The notes under the pieces are model-generated. The model worked only from the letters and a program-made list of their open reading frames with translations, was not told where the DNA came from and did no database searches. DNA of 64,000 nucleotides from an uncultured Ruminococcus sp. Lineage in GTDB: Bacteria > Bacillota > Clostridia > Oscillospirales > Ruminococcaceae. Position numbers and translations under genes: made by a program. The stretch spans positions 1-64,000 of the forward strand of contig CALEPT010000122.1 in assembly GCA_937910385.1 (NCBI GenBank), read 5' to 3'. Below, in pieces: positions 17,979-25,908 of this stretch; the first letter of the stretch is position 1, and each line of letters opens with the position of its first letter.

Positions 17979-19463
17979 ATGAAAAAACTTTTATCGCTGC
18001 TCGTTTCGGCAGCAATAGGTCTTACCTCAATGAGCGCTATGTCATGCTCGTCAGCCGATAAAACTTCCGAAGCTCAGGGCAAGAACATAGTCCTTTTCGG
18101 AGACAGCATCGCCGCAGGATACAGCAGAAATAACACAGTTGAATATAACTACGGCGAGATATGCGCCGATTACCTCGGGGGAGAAGCCGCAAACTATGCG
18201 GTTTCAGGAGATACTACTGACGACCTTATCGAAGTGATCGCCGCTCTCGATGATACTCAGAAAAACACCGTCGCCGATGCCGACTATATAATAATATCTG
18301 CCGGCGGAAACGACATTATCCACTACGCTTCAAAGTTCATTCTCGAGTATGCTGCGAAAAAAGGCTTCCTCAACGAAGGCTTTACTGCGGATATGATACC
18401 CGATGAACCGTCATTCACTACGCTCATGCTCATGCTCAATATCAATGGCGAGGGCGGACTTATGGAATATGCAAGCTCAGGCTTCACTGCGGTAAGCGAC
18501 CTCGCAACACAGCTGAGAACGCTTGCAAACAATCTGCGTCTCAACAGTGGGACATATGACGGATACATCATCAATCATATCATTCCCGGTCTCAGTACCG
18601 CCGTTGATGATATCAGAGCAATAAACCCCGACGCTCCGATAATCATACAGACAATTTACAATCCTATTGAGATATCTCCCGAATATATCGCTGAACACTA
18701 TGGCAGCAACAGCGACTATGCAACAATGGTCGGTCAGCTCCGACTTAACTGTGAAAATATCATGAACACCTTCAAGAGTGAGCTCAATACCTATGCAGCT
18801 TCGGCAGACAATGTCAAGGTGGCTGATGTTCTTTACGAGTTCAGAGGACTTGATGACTCAGTAACTCCTAATAACGCAAATCCCGGCTACGCCTACTACT
18901 TCACAGATATGCAGTCCGGCAGCCTCCAGACTGCGGACTTTCACCCGAATCAAAAAGGTCACCTCGCTATAGCTTCCATAATTCTCAAAACTATAGGTGA
19001 CCTCCACGATGATAACGGACTTCTTTCAAAGATATATGAAGGTCTTGATGATAAGGACGATTATCCGGAGATCCCTCTTGCCACTTACAAGGAAGTCGCA
19101 GGAAATTATACTGCTCCTATAGATACTACTACAACTACGACAACCACGACAACTACTACCACATCTGTGACTTCAACCACGACCACGACTGCCTCCTCTG
19201 TGACTTCTACGACAACGACTACTACAGATATCAGAAAATCTTCGCTTCTCGGCGACGCTGACGGCAATGACGTAGTTGACGGCAGAGACGCTTCACTGGT
19301 GTTGACTCATTACGCTATGACCTCTACCGGCAAGGATGGTATCATTGCAGATGAGCAGTATCTCATAAATGCCAATTATGACCTTAATGACGTCATTGAC
19401 GGAAGAGACGCTTCGGCTATCCTCACTTATTATGCCCAGCAGTCGGTTCAGGTCAAAGCCTGA
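17979..19463 (+). CDS. Secreted SGNH/GDSL hydrolase with dockerin
   Basis: The enzyme is an esterase of the SGNH type: nucleophile Ser43 in LFGDSIAAGY, block II YAVSGDTTDDL, block III SAGGNDI and the Asp/His pair in DFHPNQKGH. A poly-Thr linker follows, then a dockerin-like end with two clean 12-residue calcium loops (DADGNDVVDGRD, NYDLNDVIDGRD). It differs from the other four dockerins here. The signal peptide ends SAMSC, which could be read as a lipobox (Cys23), although a lipid anchor together with a dockerin would be odd. A likely role is removing acetyl or feruloyl groups from plant polysaccharide; the substrate is not shown by sequence. Confidence 0.9.
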   Translation: MKKLLSLLVSAAIGLTSMSAMSCSSADKTSEAQGKNIVLFGDSIAAGYSRNNTVEYNYGEICADYLGGEAANYAVSGDTTDDLIEVIAALDDTQKNTVADADYIIISAGGNDIIHYASKFILEYAAKKGFLNEGFTADMIPDEPSFTTLMLMLNINGEGGLMEYASSGFTAVSDLATQLRTLANNLRLNSGTYDGYIINHIIPGLSTAVDDIRAINPDAPIIIQTIYNPIEISPEYIAEHYGSNSDYATMVGQLRLNCENIMNTFKSELNTYAASADNVKVADVLYEFRGLDDSVTPNNANPGYAYYFTDMQSGSLQTADFHPNQKGHLAIASIILKTIGDLHDDNGLLSKIYEGLDDKDDYPEIPLATYKEVAGNYTAPIDTTTTTTTTTTTTTSVTSTTTTTASSVTSTTTTTTDIRKSSLLGDADGNDVVDGRDASLVLTHYAMTSTGKDGIIADEQYLINANYDLNDVIDGRDASAILTYYAQQSVQVKA

Positions 19464-19590
19464 CACATATAAGGGCGGACAATAACCATGATACTAATAT
19501 AGAAGATAATGCATACTACCGGAGGAAAACCTTTCTGATATAAGACGTTCTTAACGAAAAGCAAAACCGAATAGAACAAGAGCTGATACT

Positions 19591-19834
19591 TAATGTCCGC
19601 TCAAAAACTAAAAATCGGCTTTAAAAGCTATATTGAGCCGATTTTTAGTTGTCAAAGTGCAAGAAAAGACAAGATATTGACAGTTTTTCTTGCACTTTGT
19701 TTTTCCCTAAAGGGCAAAATGAGCTTGGCAGCAAGAAATGTGACGCGCAAATTCCCTATATTATAAAGAATTTGCGCTCCCCGAACGAAGTTCGGGGCAA
19801 TAACTGCCTTACGGTGGTTATTGAGGACACATTA
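19591..19834 (+). mobile_element. MITE-like multi-hairpin element, copy 1 (full length)
   Basis: The 244-bp element begins TAATGTCC and ends GGACACATTA (terminal inverted repeats). Between them lie five hairpins: one around AAAATCGGCT, one around GTGCAAGAAAA, one around GCGCAAATTC, the short CCCCGAACGAAGTTCGGGG, and one around AATAACTGCC. It has no coding capacity. The terminal TA could be a TA target duplication, as made by Tc1/IS630-type transposases. It lies behind the SGNH gene and before the cysK promoter. A GGGCGGACA at 19475 can also pair with the left end. Confidence 0.8.
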
Positions 19835-19931
19835 CTTACAATTATGTAGGTATCAGCCTGTTTTTATGTAAAAGTGAAACGATTTAAATACTGTATGGAA
19901 TAGCGTTTGGAGAAAAATTTTTGAAAAGGGG

Positions 19932-19960
19932 TTGACAAATGGATATAGACGTGATATAAT
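19932..19960 (+). promoter_or_regulatory. cysK promoter
   Basis: TTGACA at 19932-19937, a 17-bp spacer ending GTGA, and a perfect TATAAT at 19955-19960. An imperfect dyad (ATACC...GGAAAT) follows the -10 and could be a regulator site. Confidence 0.88.
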
Positions 19961-20014
19961 ATAATCATACCAATCATATAGGAAATATAGAAAATGAATC
20001 AAGGGGTGAGAAAT

Positions 20015-20044
20015 GTGACTGATATGCGCGCTAAACGATGTTGA
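20015..20044 (+). CDS. Putative cysK leader peptide (MTDMRAKRC)
   Basis: A nine-codon reading frame from GTG to TGA lies in the 170-base cysK leader, 55 bases after the -10. AAGGGGTGAG is placed about 8 bases before the GTG. The last codon before the stop is TGT (Cys). A 16-base direct repeat, TAAACGATGTTGAAGC at 20032 and TAAGCGATGTTCAAGC at 20067, covers its end. A cysteine-sensing attenuation peptide is possible, but no terminator hairpin is evident, so this is a guess. Confidence 0.3.
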   Translation: MTDMRAKRC

Positions 20045-20137
20045 AGCAGTAAGGATAACAAAAAGCTAAGCGATGTTCAAGCTTCGTCAAATGCATGAAG
20101 TCATTCAATAAATAACTTATATAAAGGAGTAATTACT

Positions 20138-21064
20138 ATGAAAACATATCAGAAGATCACAGACCTTATCGGCGGTACACCTATCCTCGAGCTCGCAAAT
20201 CTTGAAAAGAATCTCGGTCTTGAGGCTACTATCCTCGCAAAGCTCGAATACTTCAACCCCGCGGGAAGCGTTAAGGACAGAATTGCCAAGGCTATGATAG
20301 ACGACGCAGAGGCTAAGGGTCTCCTCAAGCCCGGCAGCGTTATCATCGAGCCCACCAGCGGTAATACCGGAATCGGACTTTCCTCAGTTGCAGCTTCGCG
20401 CGGATATCGCCTTATCATCACAATGCCCGAGACCATGAGCATTGAGCGTCGCAATCTTATGAAGGCATATGGTGCCGAGCTCGTTCTTACCGAAGGCGCA
20501 AAGGGCATGAAGGGCGCTATAGCAAAGGCTGAGGAGCTTGCTAAAGAGATCCCCGGAAGCTTCATTCCTTCACAGTTCACAAACCCCGCAAATCCTGCGA
20601 TCCACGAGAAGACAACAGGCGTTGAGATCTGGAATGATACCGACGGCAAGGTGGATATATTTGTTGCAGGTGTCGGAACAGGCGGAACTATCAGCGGCGT
20701 CGGCGCATATCTGAAGTCTCAGAATCCCAATGTCAAGGTCGTTGCAGTTGAGCCCAAGAGCTCACCTGTACTTTCAGAGGGTACAGCAGGTCCTCACAAA
20801 ATTCAGGGTATCGGCGCAGGTTTCGTTCCCGAGACTCTAAATACAACTATCTATGATGAGATAATCACCGTTGCTAATGAGGACGCATTCGAGACAGGCA
20901 GAACCATTGCAAGAAATGACGGCGTTCTGGTAGGAATTTCCTCTGGTGCAGCTGTATGGGCAGCTATCCAGCTTGCAAAGCGTCCCGAGAACAAGGGCAA
21001 GAAAATCGTTGCTCTTCTTCCCGACACAGGTGAGAGATATCTCTCTACTCCTATGTTTGAATAA
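20138..21064 (+). CDS. cysK: Cysteine synthase (O-acetylserine sulfhydrylase)
   Basis: CysK makes cysteine from O-acetylserine and sulfide with PLP. The PLP lysine is Lys46 in [11 protein letters not shown]; the substrate loop [10 protein letters not shown], the phosphate loop [10 protein letters not shown] and the ending [12 protein letters not shown] are typical. The length of 308 residues is normal. AAAGGAG precedes the ATG. A leader of about 170 bases lies between promoter and gene. The Rrf2-family gene converging from downstream, with a [Fe-S]-type cysteine set, is the likely regulator, by analogy with CymR and IscR control of cysteine and sulfur genes. Confidence 0.97.
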   Translation: MKTYQKITDLIGGTPILELANLEKNLGLEATILAKLEYFNPAGSVKDRIAKAMIDDAEAKGLLKPGSVIIEPTSGNTGIGLSSVAASRGYRLIITMPETMSIERRNLMKAYGAELVLTEGAKGMKGAIAKAEELAKEIPGSFIPSQFTNPANPAIHEKTTGVEIWNDTDGKVDIFVAGVGTGGTISGVGAYLKSQNPNVKVVAVEPKSSPVLSEGTAGPHKIQGIGAGFVPETLNTTIYDEIITVANEDAFETGRTIARNDGVLVGISSGAAVWAAIQLAKRPENKGKKIVALLPDTGERYLSTPMFE

Positions 21065-21100
21065 GCCATTCATAAAGATATATGACCTCCTGAAAACAGA

Positions 21101-21137
21101 AAACCAGCCGTGCCTTTTATGGTGCGGCTGGTTTTTA
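21101..21137 (+). terminator. cysK terminator
   Basis: A 9-bp perfect stem AACCAGCCG/CGGCTGGTT, extended by inner pairs, and a T run. Confidence 0.9.
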
Positions 21138-21220
21138 TTTGGCAGATGCCTATAGTCAGCTTGCGCTGTCATTTATTGTTAGTTTGGAAAGGATCTGATC
21201 CTAATGAGCTCAGCAGGCGA

Positions 21221-21658
21221 TCATATGCAGTAATCGTTTCCGTACATATAAAGATTGTGTTCGATTATGCTCTGTATCGTGATCCCGTCGAGATACTCAG
21301 TGACCTGCTTGTAAAGTCCTTCCCAGACATAGAGTGTGGAGCACTCACTTGCACGGGGACATTCATTGGTGGCAGCCTCAAGGCATGCAACGGGAGCGAG
21401 ACTGCCTTCTGTAGCTCGCAGCACATCGCCGACAGTTATCTCATCGGGTTTTCTTGCGAGCATATATCCGCCCTTGTTGCCGCGGTTCGTTCTGAGTATG
21501 CCGCTTTTGTTCATTAGCGGCACTATCTGTTCGAGGTATTTTTTTGAGATGTTTTGCCGCTCGGCAATGTCTTTCAGTGAAACATATCCGTCTTCACTGT
21601 GAATTGCGAGATCGTAGAGCATACGCAGCGCATACCTTCCCTTGGTTGATATTTTCAT
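21221..21658 (-). CDS. Rrf2-family transcriptional regulator (IscR/CymR-like)
   Basis: The N-terminus MKISTKGRYALRMLYDLA and the winged helix (SKKYLEQIVPLMNKSGILRTNRGNKGGY) are classic Rrf2. Three cysteines at 92, 100 and 106 match the spacing class that holds the Fe-S cluster in IscR. Members of this family control cysteine synthesis (CymR) or Fe-S assembly (IscR). Next to cysK and a ferredoxin, either role fits. Its promoter carries a perfect palindrome, suggesting self-repression, and its 5' leader is almost wholly a MITE-like repeat. The length of 145 residues is normal. Confidence 0.93.
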   Translation of the reverse strand: MKISTKGRYALRMLYDLAIHSEDGYVSLKDIAERQNISKKYLEQIVPLMNKSGILRTNRGNKGGYMLARKPDEITVGDVLRATEGSLAPVACLEAATNECPRASECSTLYVWEGLYKQVTEYLDGITIQSIIEHNLYMYGNDYCI

Positions 21659-21702
21659 TATACTTCCGCCTCCGTTTTCGTCGGTATTTCACTTAGAATA
21701 AT

Positions 21703-21847
21703 TAATGTCTGTTTTGCCCGCCAGCGCAAAATGAGCTTGACGTCAAGAAATGCGATGCGAAAAATCCCTGTATTACAAAGAATTTACGCTCCCCGAACGA
21801 AGTTCGGGGAAATAACCGCCTCACAGCGGTTATTGAGTATACATTAA
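21703..21847 (+). mobile_element. MITE-like element, copy 3 (internally deleted, in rrf2 leader)
   Basis: The 145-bp copy has the same ends (TAATGT ... ACATTA) and the three right-hand hairpins, including CCCCGAACGAAGTTCGGGG, but lacks the two left-hand hairpins. It lies between the rrf2 promoter (-10 at 21848-21853) and the rrf2 start (21658), so it makes up nearly all of the 5' untranslated RNA of that regulator. Confidence 0.8.
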
Positions 21848-21876
21848 TTATAACATAGGTTTACTATGTTTTCAAG
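21848..21876 (-). promoter_or_regulatory. rrf2 promoter with operator palindrome in the spacer
   Basis: On the minus strand TTGAAA (21871-21876) and TATAAT (21848-21853) are 17 bp apart. The spacer is filled by the perfect inverted repeat AACATAG-N5-CTATGTT at 21853-21871. An operator here would block RNA polymerase, so autorepression by the Rrf2 protein is the simplest reading. A second palindrome, AAATTCATA-N9-TATGAATTT, lies at 21881-21907. Confidence 0.75.
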
Positions 21877-21965
21877 TGGAAATTCATATTATTTTCGTAT
21901 GAATTTATTATGCATAAAAACGGAGCAGAAGATGACAAGATTTAGTGATAACTAACAAAAAAAGC

Positions 21966-21994
21966 TTGATTTTATAAAAATAATGTGATATAAT
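21966..21994 (+). promoter_or_regulatory. Ferredoxin gene promoter
   Basis: TTGATT at 21966-21971, a 17-bp spacer ending TGTGA, and TATAAT at 21989-21994. Confidence 0.85.
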
Positions 21995-22042
21995 ACATTC
22001 AACAGGGAAAGACATTCCCGAATAATAAACGGAGGTGCTATT

Positions 22043-22213
22043 ATGGCATATATTATTTCAGACGATTGTTTAAGCTGCGGCGCTTGTGAAGCAGAGTGCC
22101 CCGTTAGCGCTATATCAGAGGGCGATGGAAAGTATGTTATCGACGCTGATACTTGTGTAGAGTGCGGTGCTTGCGCAGGAGTATGTCCTGTTTCAGCTCC
22201 TTCAGCTGAATAA
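22043..22213 (+). CDS. Ferredoxin, 2[4Fe-4S]
   Basis: The protein has only 56 residues (MAYIISDDCLSCGAC...). Two CxxCxxCxxxCP motifs are complete: cysteines 9, 12, 15, 19 and 38, 41, 44, 48. This is the clostridial electron carrier for pyruvate:ferredoxin oxidoreductase and hydrogenases. GGAGGTG precedes the ATG, and the gene has its own promoter and terminator, so it is a single-gene unit. It lies divergent from the Rrf2 regulator, which may sense Fe-S status. Confidence 0.96.
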   Translation: MAYIISDDCLSCGACEAECPVSAISEGDGKYVIDADTCVECGACAGVCPVSAPSAE

Positions 22214-22227
22214 TTTTTATGAAATCA

Positions 22228-22258
22228 GAGCGGTTCCGGTTAGGGACCGCTCGTTTTT
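22228..22258 (+). terminator. Ferredoxin gene terminator
   Basis: Stem GAGCGGTTCC/GGACCGCTC with one bulged base, 6-base loop and five T, 15 bases after the stop. Confidence 0.85.
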
Positions 22259-22288
22259 ATGCTTTTTGTAGTTTTTTTACAAAATCTA

Positions 22289-22317
22289 TTGACTTTCATC
22301 AAGAAAACAGTTATAAT
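22289..22317 (+). promoter_or_regulatory. Promoter of double-DUF1508 gene
   Basis: TTGACT at 22289-22294, 17-bp spacer, TATAAT at 22312-22317; ATG follows 58 bases later after GAAAGGTG. Confidence 0.85.
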
Positions 22318-22375
22318 GTTGGTATCAAGTGAATTAGGATAATTAATTCATTTTTATGAAAGGTGTTGAAAAATC

Positions 22376-22756
22376 ATGGGAAAATTTGTTATCAAAGCTA
22401 CAAAAACAGGCTATACGTTTAGTCTTAAGGCTGCAAACGGGCAGGTCATCGCAGTAGGCGGCGAGGTCTACAACAGCCTTGCTTCCGTAAAAAACGGTAT
22501 CGCAAGCGTTGCCAAGAACGCTCCTATAGCAAATCTTGAGGATCAGACTATAAGCGGTTTTAAGACCGAGACTAATCCTAAATTCGAGATCTATAAAGAT
22601 AAAGCCGGTGAGTTCAGATTCAGGCTCAAGGCGAAAAACGGCGAGATAATCGCCGCAAGTGAGGGGTATGTCAAGAAGGATAGCTGCAAAAACGGAATTG
22701 CAAGCGTTCGCAAAAATGCTGTTGATGCCCCTGTTACCGAACCCGATGATAAGTAA
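22376..22756 (+). CDS. Double DUF1508 (YegP-like) protein
   Basis: The 126 residues hold two copies of the DUF1508 unit. Copy 1 is FVIKATKTGYTFSLKAANGQ...SLASVKNGIASV; copy 2 is FEIYKDKAGEFRFRLKAKNGE...DSCKNGIASV. Both end in the family hallmark KNGI(A/E)SV. The family is small, soluble and of unknown function; YegP of E. coli is the usual reference. The stop codon TAA is the first three bases of the adjoining MITE-like element, so the natural C-terminus may once have been longer. The gene has its own promoter and no operon partners. Confidence 0.92.
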   Translation: MGKFVIKATKTGYTFSLKAANGQVIAVGGEVYNSLASVKNGIASVAKNAPIANLEDQTISGFKTETNPKFEIYKDKAGEFRFRLKAKNGEIIAASEGYVKKDSCKNGIASVRKNAVDAPVTEPDDK

Positions 22757-22999
22757 TGTGTCCTCAATAACCGCCGTAAGGCGGTTATTGCCCCGAACTT
22801 CGTTCGGGGAGCGCAAATTCTTTATAATATAGGGAATTTGCGCGTCACATTTCTTGATGTCAAGCTCATTTTGCCCTAAAGGGCAAAACAAAGTGCAAGA
22901 AAAACTATCAATATCTTTGTTTTTTCTTGCACTTTGACAACTAAAAATTGGCTTTAAAAAGCTATATTAAACCAATTTTTAGTTGTTGAGCAGACATTA
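22754..22999 (-). mobile_element. MITE-like element, copy 2 (full length, inverted)
   Basis: The 246-bp copy is in the opposite orientation to copy 1, with the same five hairpins and TAATGTGTCC ... AGACATTA ends. It sits between two converging genes (DUF1508 and pyrF), and its hairpins followed by A/T runs could stop transcription from both sides. Copies 1 and 2 form a large inverted pair around cysK, rrf2, the ferredoxin and DUF1508 genes. Confidence 0.82.
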
Positions 23000-23072
23000 A
23001 TTAAGAAGCTATTTGATTATGCCATTGCGGACGACCGCAAGGATCGCCTCTGCGATTATAAAATCTGATACC

Positions 23073-23999
23073 TCAAATATTAATGTACTGTGTGATGTCG
23101 TCCCTCATGCGGATAGCCTCACGGCGGGCTGCCTTGGCGAAGTCGCGGTCGTCGCAGCCCTCCTTTTTGTATGCACACATTACGGCGCGCGAGGAGTTGA
23201 CTATCGCTCCGAGTCCTTTCTCATCGAAAGCGCCCTTTAAGCCTTCAGCTCCGCCGCCCTGCGCGCCGTAGCCGGGCACAAGGAACATCGTGTGCGGAAG
23301 TCGCTGACGAAGCTCGGTGAGCATTTCGGGATACGTCGCGCCGACAACAGCTCCAACGTCGGAATAGCCATACTTCCCTATTGCCTCACTGCCCCACTTT
23401 TCACACATATCCCCCATTGCCTCGTATATCGTCCTGCCGTCGGCAAGCTTCATGTCCTGAAGCTCTCCGGAAGAAGGGTTAGAAGTCTTGACGAGGACAT
23501 ATATTCCCTTGTCGCGCTCGCGGCACACCTTCAGAAGCGGGGATATACCGTCAGTTCCGAGGTAGCCGTTTACCGTAAGAGCGTCTGCGCCGAAAGGCTC
23601 AACGTCGTTGTCGTCGCCGATAGTCACCGAGCCGAGATGCGCATTTGTGTATGCCTCCATAGTCGCGCCGATATCATTTCTCTTGCCGTCGGTGATAACG
23701 AACATTCCGTTGAGCTTTGCGTAGCGGATAGTGCGCTCCATTGCCTTTATACCGTAGTGTCCGTACATCTCGTAGTAAGCTGCCTGCGGCTTGATAGCGG
23801 GAACTATATCGTGTATCTCGTCAATTATCATCTGATTGAAGGCAAATATAGCCTTTGCAGCAGCCTTAAGGGTCCAGCCGTCGTCATCGAGATAACGGCG
23901 CTGTATGTATTCGGGAACATATTCAAGCTTAGGGTCGAGACCCACCACCGTGGGATTTTTGAGTTCGATTATTCTTTCGATCAGTCTGTCAAATGACAT
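23073..23999 (-). CDS. pyrF: Orotidine 5'-phosphate decarboxylase (subfamily 2)
   Basis: PyrF decarboxylates OMP to UMP, the last step of pyrimidine synthesis. The 308 residues and the start (LKNPTVVGLDPKLEYVPE) mark the longer subfamily 2. The catalytic Lys/Asp set is seen in FVITDGKRNDIGATM; SVTIGDDNDVEPFGADALTVNGYLG and VPGYGAQGGG are characteristic. ATG at 23999 is preferred to GTG at 24005 because GGGAG then lies 8 bases upstream. The gene follows pyrC by two bases, so the two are translationally linked. Confidence 0.95.
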   Translation of the reverse strand: MSFDRLIERIIELKNPTVVGLDPKLEYVPEYIQRRYLDDDGWTLKAAAKAIFAFNQMIIDEIHDIVPAIKPQAAYYEMYGHYGIKAMERTIRYAKLNGMFVITDGKRNDIGATMEAYTNAHLGSVTIGDDNDVEPFGADALTVNGYLGTDGISPLLKVCRERDKGIYVLVKTSNPSSGELQDMKLADGRTIYEAMGDMCEKWGSEAIGKYGYSDVGAVVGATYPEMLTELRQRLPHTMFLVPGYGAQGGGAEGLKGAFDEKGLGAIVNSSRAVMCAYKKEGCDDRDFAKAARREAIRMRDDITQYINI

Positions 24000-24001
24000 T
24001 T

Positions 24002-25276
24002 TCACATCTCCCTTTCATCAAATCTTATAATTCCTTTGGATATAGTTACAAGCGGCTTGCCCGTGAGGGTCATGCCCTTGAAAACCGTATTGTGTGACTT
24101 TGAGTGGAGCTTCTCGGGCTCAACCACCCATTTTTTGTTAATGTCCGCAATAATGAGATCGGCAGTCTTGCCGGCCTGTATCGCAGGCACATCGAGACCG
24201 AGGATACGTCTCGGATTCACACACATTAGCTCGACCACCCTTTTCAGCGTTATCTCGCCTGTGTGGTAAAGAGCAGTCAGAGTCGCCGCGAGCGAGGTCT
24301 CCAGTCCGACAACGCCGTTGGGAGCAGTCCCGAAGTCTGCTTTTTCCTCAGCGGCATGAGGCGCGTGGTCGGTGATTATACAGTCTATTGTGCCGTCCTT
24401 TATCGCCCCGATTATAGCCCTGACGTCGGTAGAAGTTCTCAGCGGCGGATTCATTCGATAATCCGCATCGCGCTTCATAAGGAGCTCGTCCGTGAGCATG
24501 AAGTAGTGCGGAGCGGTCTCGCAGGTAACCCTGACGCCTCTTGACTTTGCAAAACGTATCATCGCCGCACTGCCCTCTGTAGAGACATGGCAGATATGTA
24601 TTCTCGCATTCACTGATGAAGCAAGTATCATCTCTCGCGCAGTGATGTAGTCCTCAGAGGCTCGGTCCATGCCCCTTACGCCGAGCTTTTCAGAGGTCTC
24701 GCCCTTATTGATTATACCGCCGTTTATAATGCTCAGATCCTCGCAATGGGAAGCCACAAGAAGTCCGTTCTTGTTGGAGAGTTCGAGTGCCTGCCTCATC
24801 TGCTCGGCGTTCTCGACAGGGCGTCCGTCATCGGAAATACAAATGCATCCCGCAGCCTTTAACGCCTCATAGTCGCACAGACCGTTTCCACTCATACCAT
24901 TTGTAATGCAGCCCACGGGATAGACCTCAACGCCCGTTCCCTCCGCCTTGTCAATGATATAGCGGATAGTCTCGGGATTGTCGCACGGCGGCTTGGTATT
25001 GGGCATTGCAAGGACTCCCGTAACGCCGCCCGCAAGAGCAGCAGCACAGCCCGTGAGGATATCCTCCTTGTGGGTCTGACCCGGATCGCGGAAATGAACG
25101 TGCATATCAAATAACGACGGCATTAGCACAAGATCGGTACCATCGATGAACTGGTCGGCACCACTGCGGATATTCTCGCCTACCTCGGCAATGACTCCGC
25201 CGTCTATCAGAACGTCGGTAACTTTATCGGTCTTTGTATCAACAGCACGGATATTTTTAATGAGTATTGATGACAT
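24002..25276 (-). CDS. pyrC: Dihydroorotase
   Basis: PyrC cyclises carbamoyl aspartate to dihydroorotate in a binuclear zinc amidohydrolase fold. The metal motif DMHVHFRDPGQTHKED is clear; NTKPPCDNPE, the histidine in ASHCEDLS, HICHVSTEGS and the catalytic Asp in IITDHAPHAAEEK complete the site. AGGAGG lies before ATG 25276, giving 424 residues. It is the type I (PyrC/PyrX-like, Gram-positive) form. It lies between pyrR and pyrF; pyrB, carAB and pyrD/E are not in this window. Confidence 0.95.
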   Translation of the reverse strand: MSSILIKNIRAVDTKTDKVTDVLIDGGVIAEVGENIRSGADQFIDGTDLVLMPSLFDMHVHFRDPGQTHKEDILTGCAAALAGGVTGVLAMPNTKPPCDNPETIRYIIDKAEGTGVEVYPVGCITNGMSGNGLCDYEALKAAGCICISDDGRPVENAEQMRQALELSNKNGLLVASHCEDLSIINGGIINKGETSEKLGVRGMDRASEDYITAREMILASSVNARIHICHVSTEGSAAMIRFAKSRGVRVTCETAPHYFMLTDELLMKRDADYRMNPPLRTSTDVRAIIGAIKDGTIDCIITDHAPHAAEEKADFGTAPNGVVGLETSLAATLTALYHTGEITLKRVVELMCVNPRRILGLDVPAIQAGKTADLIIADINKKWVVEPEKLHSKSHNTVFKGMTLTGKPLVTISKGIIRFDEREM

Positions 25277-25277
25277 T

Positions 25278-25820
25278 TCAGTCCTCCTTTTCTGATTTAT
25301 CGAAGATACAGACGGAGTCAGCTCCGTCAAGCTCTTTTACCGAGACCTTCACAACCTCACTGTGAGAGGTAGGAAGATTCTTCCCCACATAATCGGGGCG
25401 TATCGGAAGTTCTCTGTGTCCCCTGTCAATAAGCACGGCAAGCTGTATCGAACGCGGACGTCCTCTCTTGATAAGAGCGTCTATCGCCGCGCGGGAGCTT
25501 CTTCCGGTAAATATAACGTCGTCAACTATTACCACGTTTTTATCCTTTATACCAAACGGTATATCAGTATTTTCCAAGCGATCCCCGACCGTAATATCGT
25601 CCCTGTATGGAGTAATATCAAGTGCCCCGAACGGAACAGATGTCTTTTCGAGCTCGGAAAGCTTTTGCGCGATACGTCTTCCTATAGGCACGCCGCGCGA
25701 GAGTATACCCACAACGCACAATCCCTCAACGCCCTTGTTATGCTCGATTATTTCATAGGAAATTCGCGCTATAGCGCGTCCTACGGCTTTATCGTCCATG
25801 ATGATGCGTTTAGTCTCCAA
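25278..25820 (-). CDS. pyrR: Bifunctional pyr RNA-binding attenuator/uracil phosphoribosyltransferase
   Basis: PyrR binds pyr leader RNA when UMP is high and causes early termination; it also has weak UPRTase activity. The N-terminus ETKRIIMDDKAVGRAIARI aligns with the family when translation starts at TTG 25820, which has AGGAGGGG upstream. An ATG far upstream would translate through the terminator hairpin and is rejected. The PRPP loop VVIVDDVIFTGRSSRAA is intact. The gene is first in the pyrR-pyrC-pyrF unit and its own leader carries the PyrR target, so control is autogenous. Confidence 0.95.
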   Translation of the reverse strand: METKRIIMDDKAVGRAIARISYEIIEHNKGVEGLCVVGILSRGVPIGRRIAQKLSELEKTSVPFGALDITPYRDDITVGDRLENTDIPFGIKDKNVVIVDDVIFTGRSSRAAIDALIKRGRPRSIQLAVLIDRGHRELPIRPDYVGKNLPTSHSEVVKVSVKELDGADSVCIFDKSEKED

Positions 25821-25835
25821 AAATACCCCTCCTAT

Positions 25836-25865
25836 CAAAAATGCCCCCTGCGCGGCAGGGAGCAT
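25836..25865 (-). terminator. pyr leader attenuator terminator
   Basis: On the minus strand ATGCTCCCTG pairs with CAGGGGGCAT across a 5-base loop, followed by five T, just before pyrR. With the PyrR site upstream it forms a transcription attenuator. Confidence 0.88.
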
Positions 25866-25908
25866 ACTTATAGTTATAGCTACAGCATAGTTATACAAGA
25901 AACACTCG

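Noticed and set aside
19120..19230. Simple-sequence ACN/ACT tracts as microsatellites or phase-variable repeats
   Set aside because: They encode poly-Thr linkers in frame, with mixed Thr codons, as in the linkers at 110-205 and 60110-60195; no long pure tract.
19649..19849. Open frame of 66 codons inside MITE copy 1 (and the related minus-strand frame at 22343-22891)
   Set aside because: They are translations of the same hairpin repeat in both copies and have no ribosome-binding site; the shared protein words only reflect shared DNA.
19961..20137. Riboswitch (S-box or T-box) in the cysK leader
   Set aside because: No TGGNACC core, kink-turn or terminator could be found; only a short leader frame and direct repeats are present.
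25821..25898. Longer pyrR starting at 25898
   Set aside because: It would translate through the attenuator terminator and adds 26 residues absent from the family.
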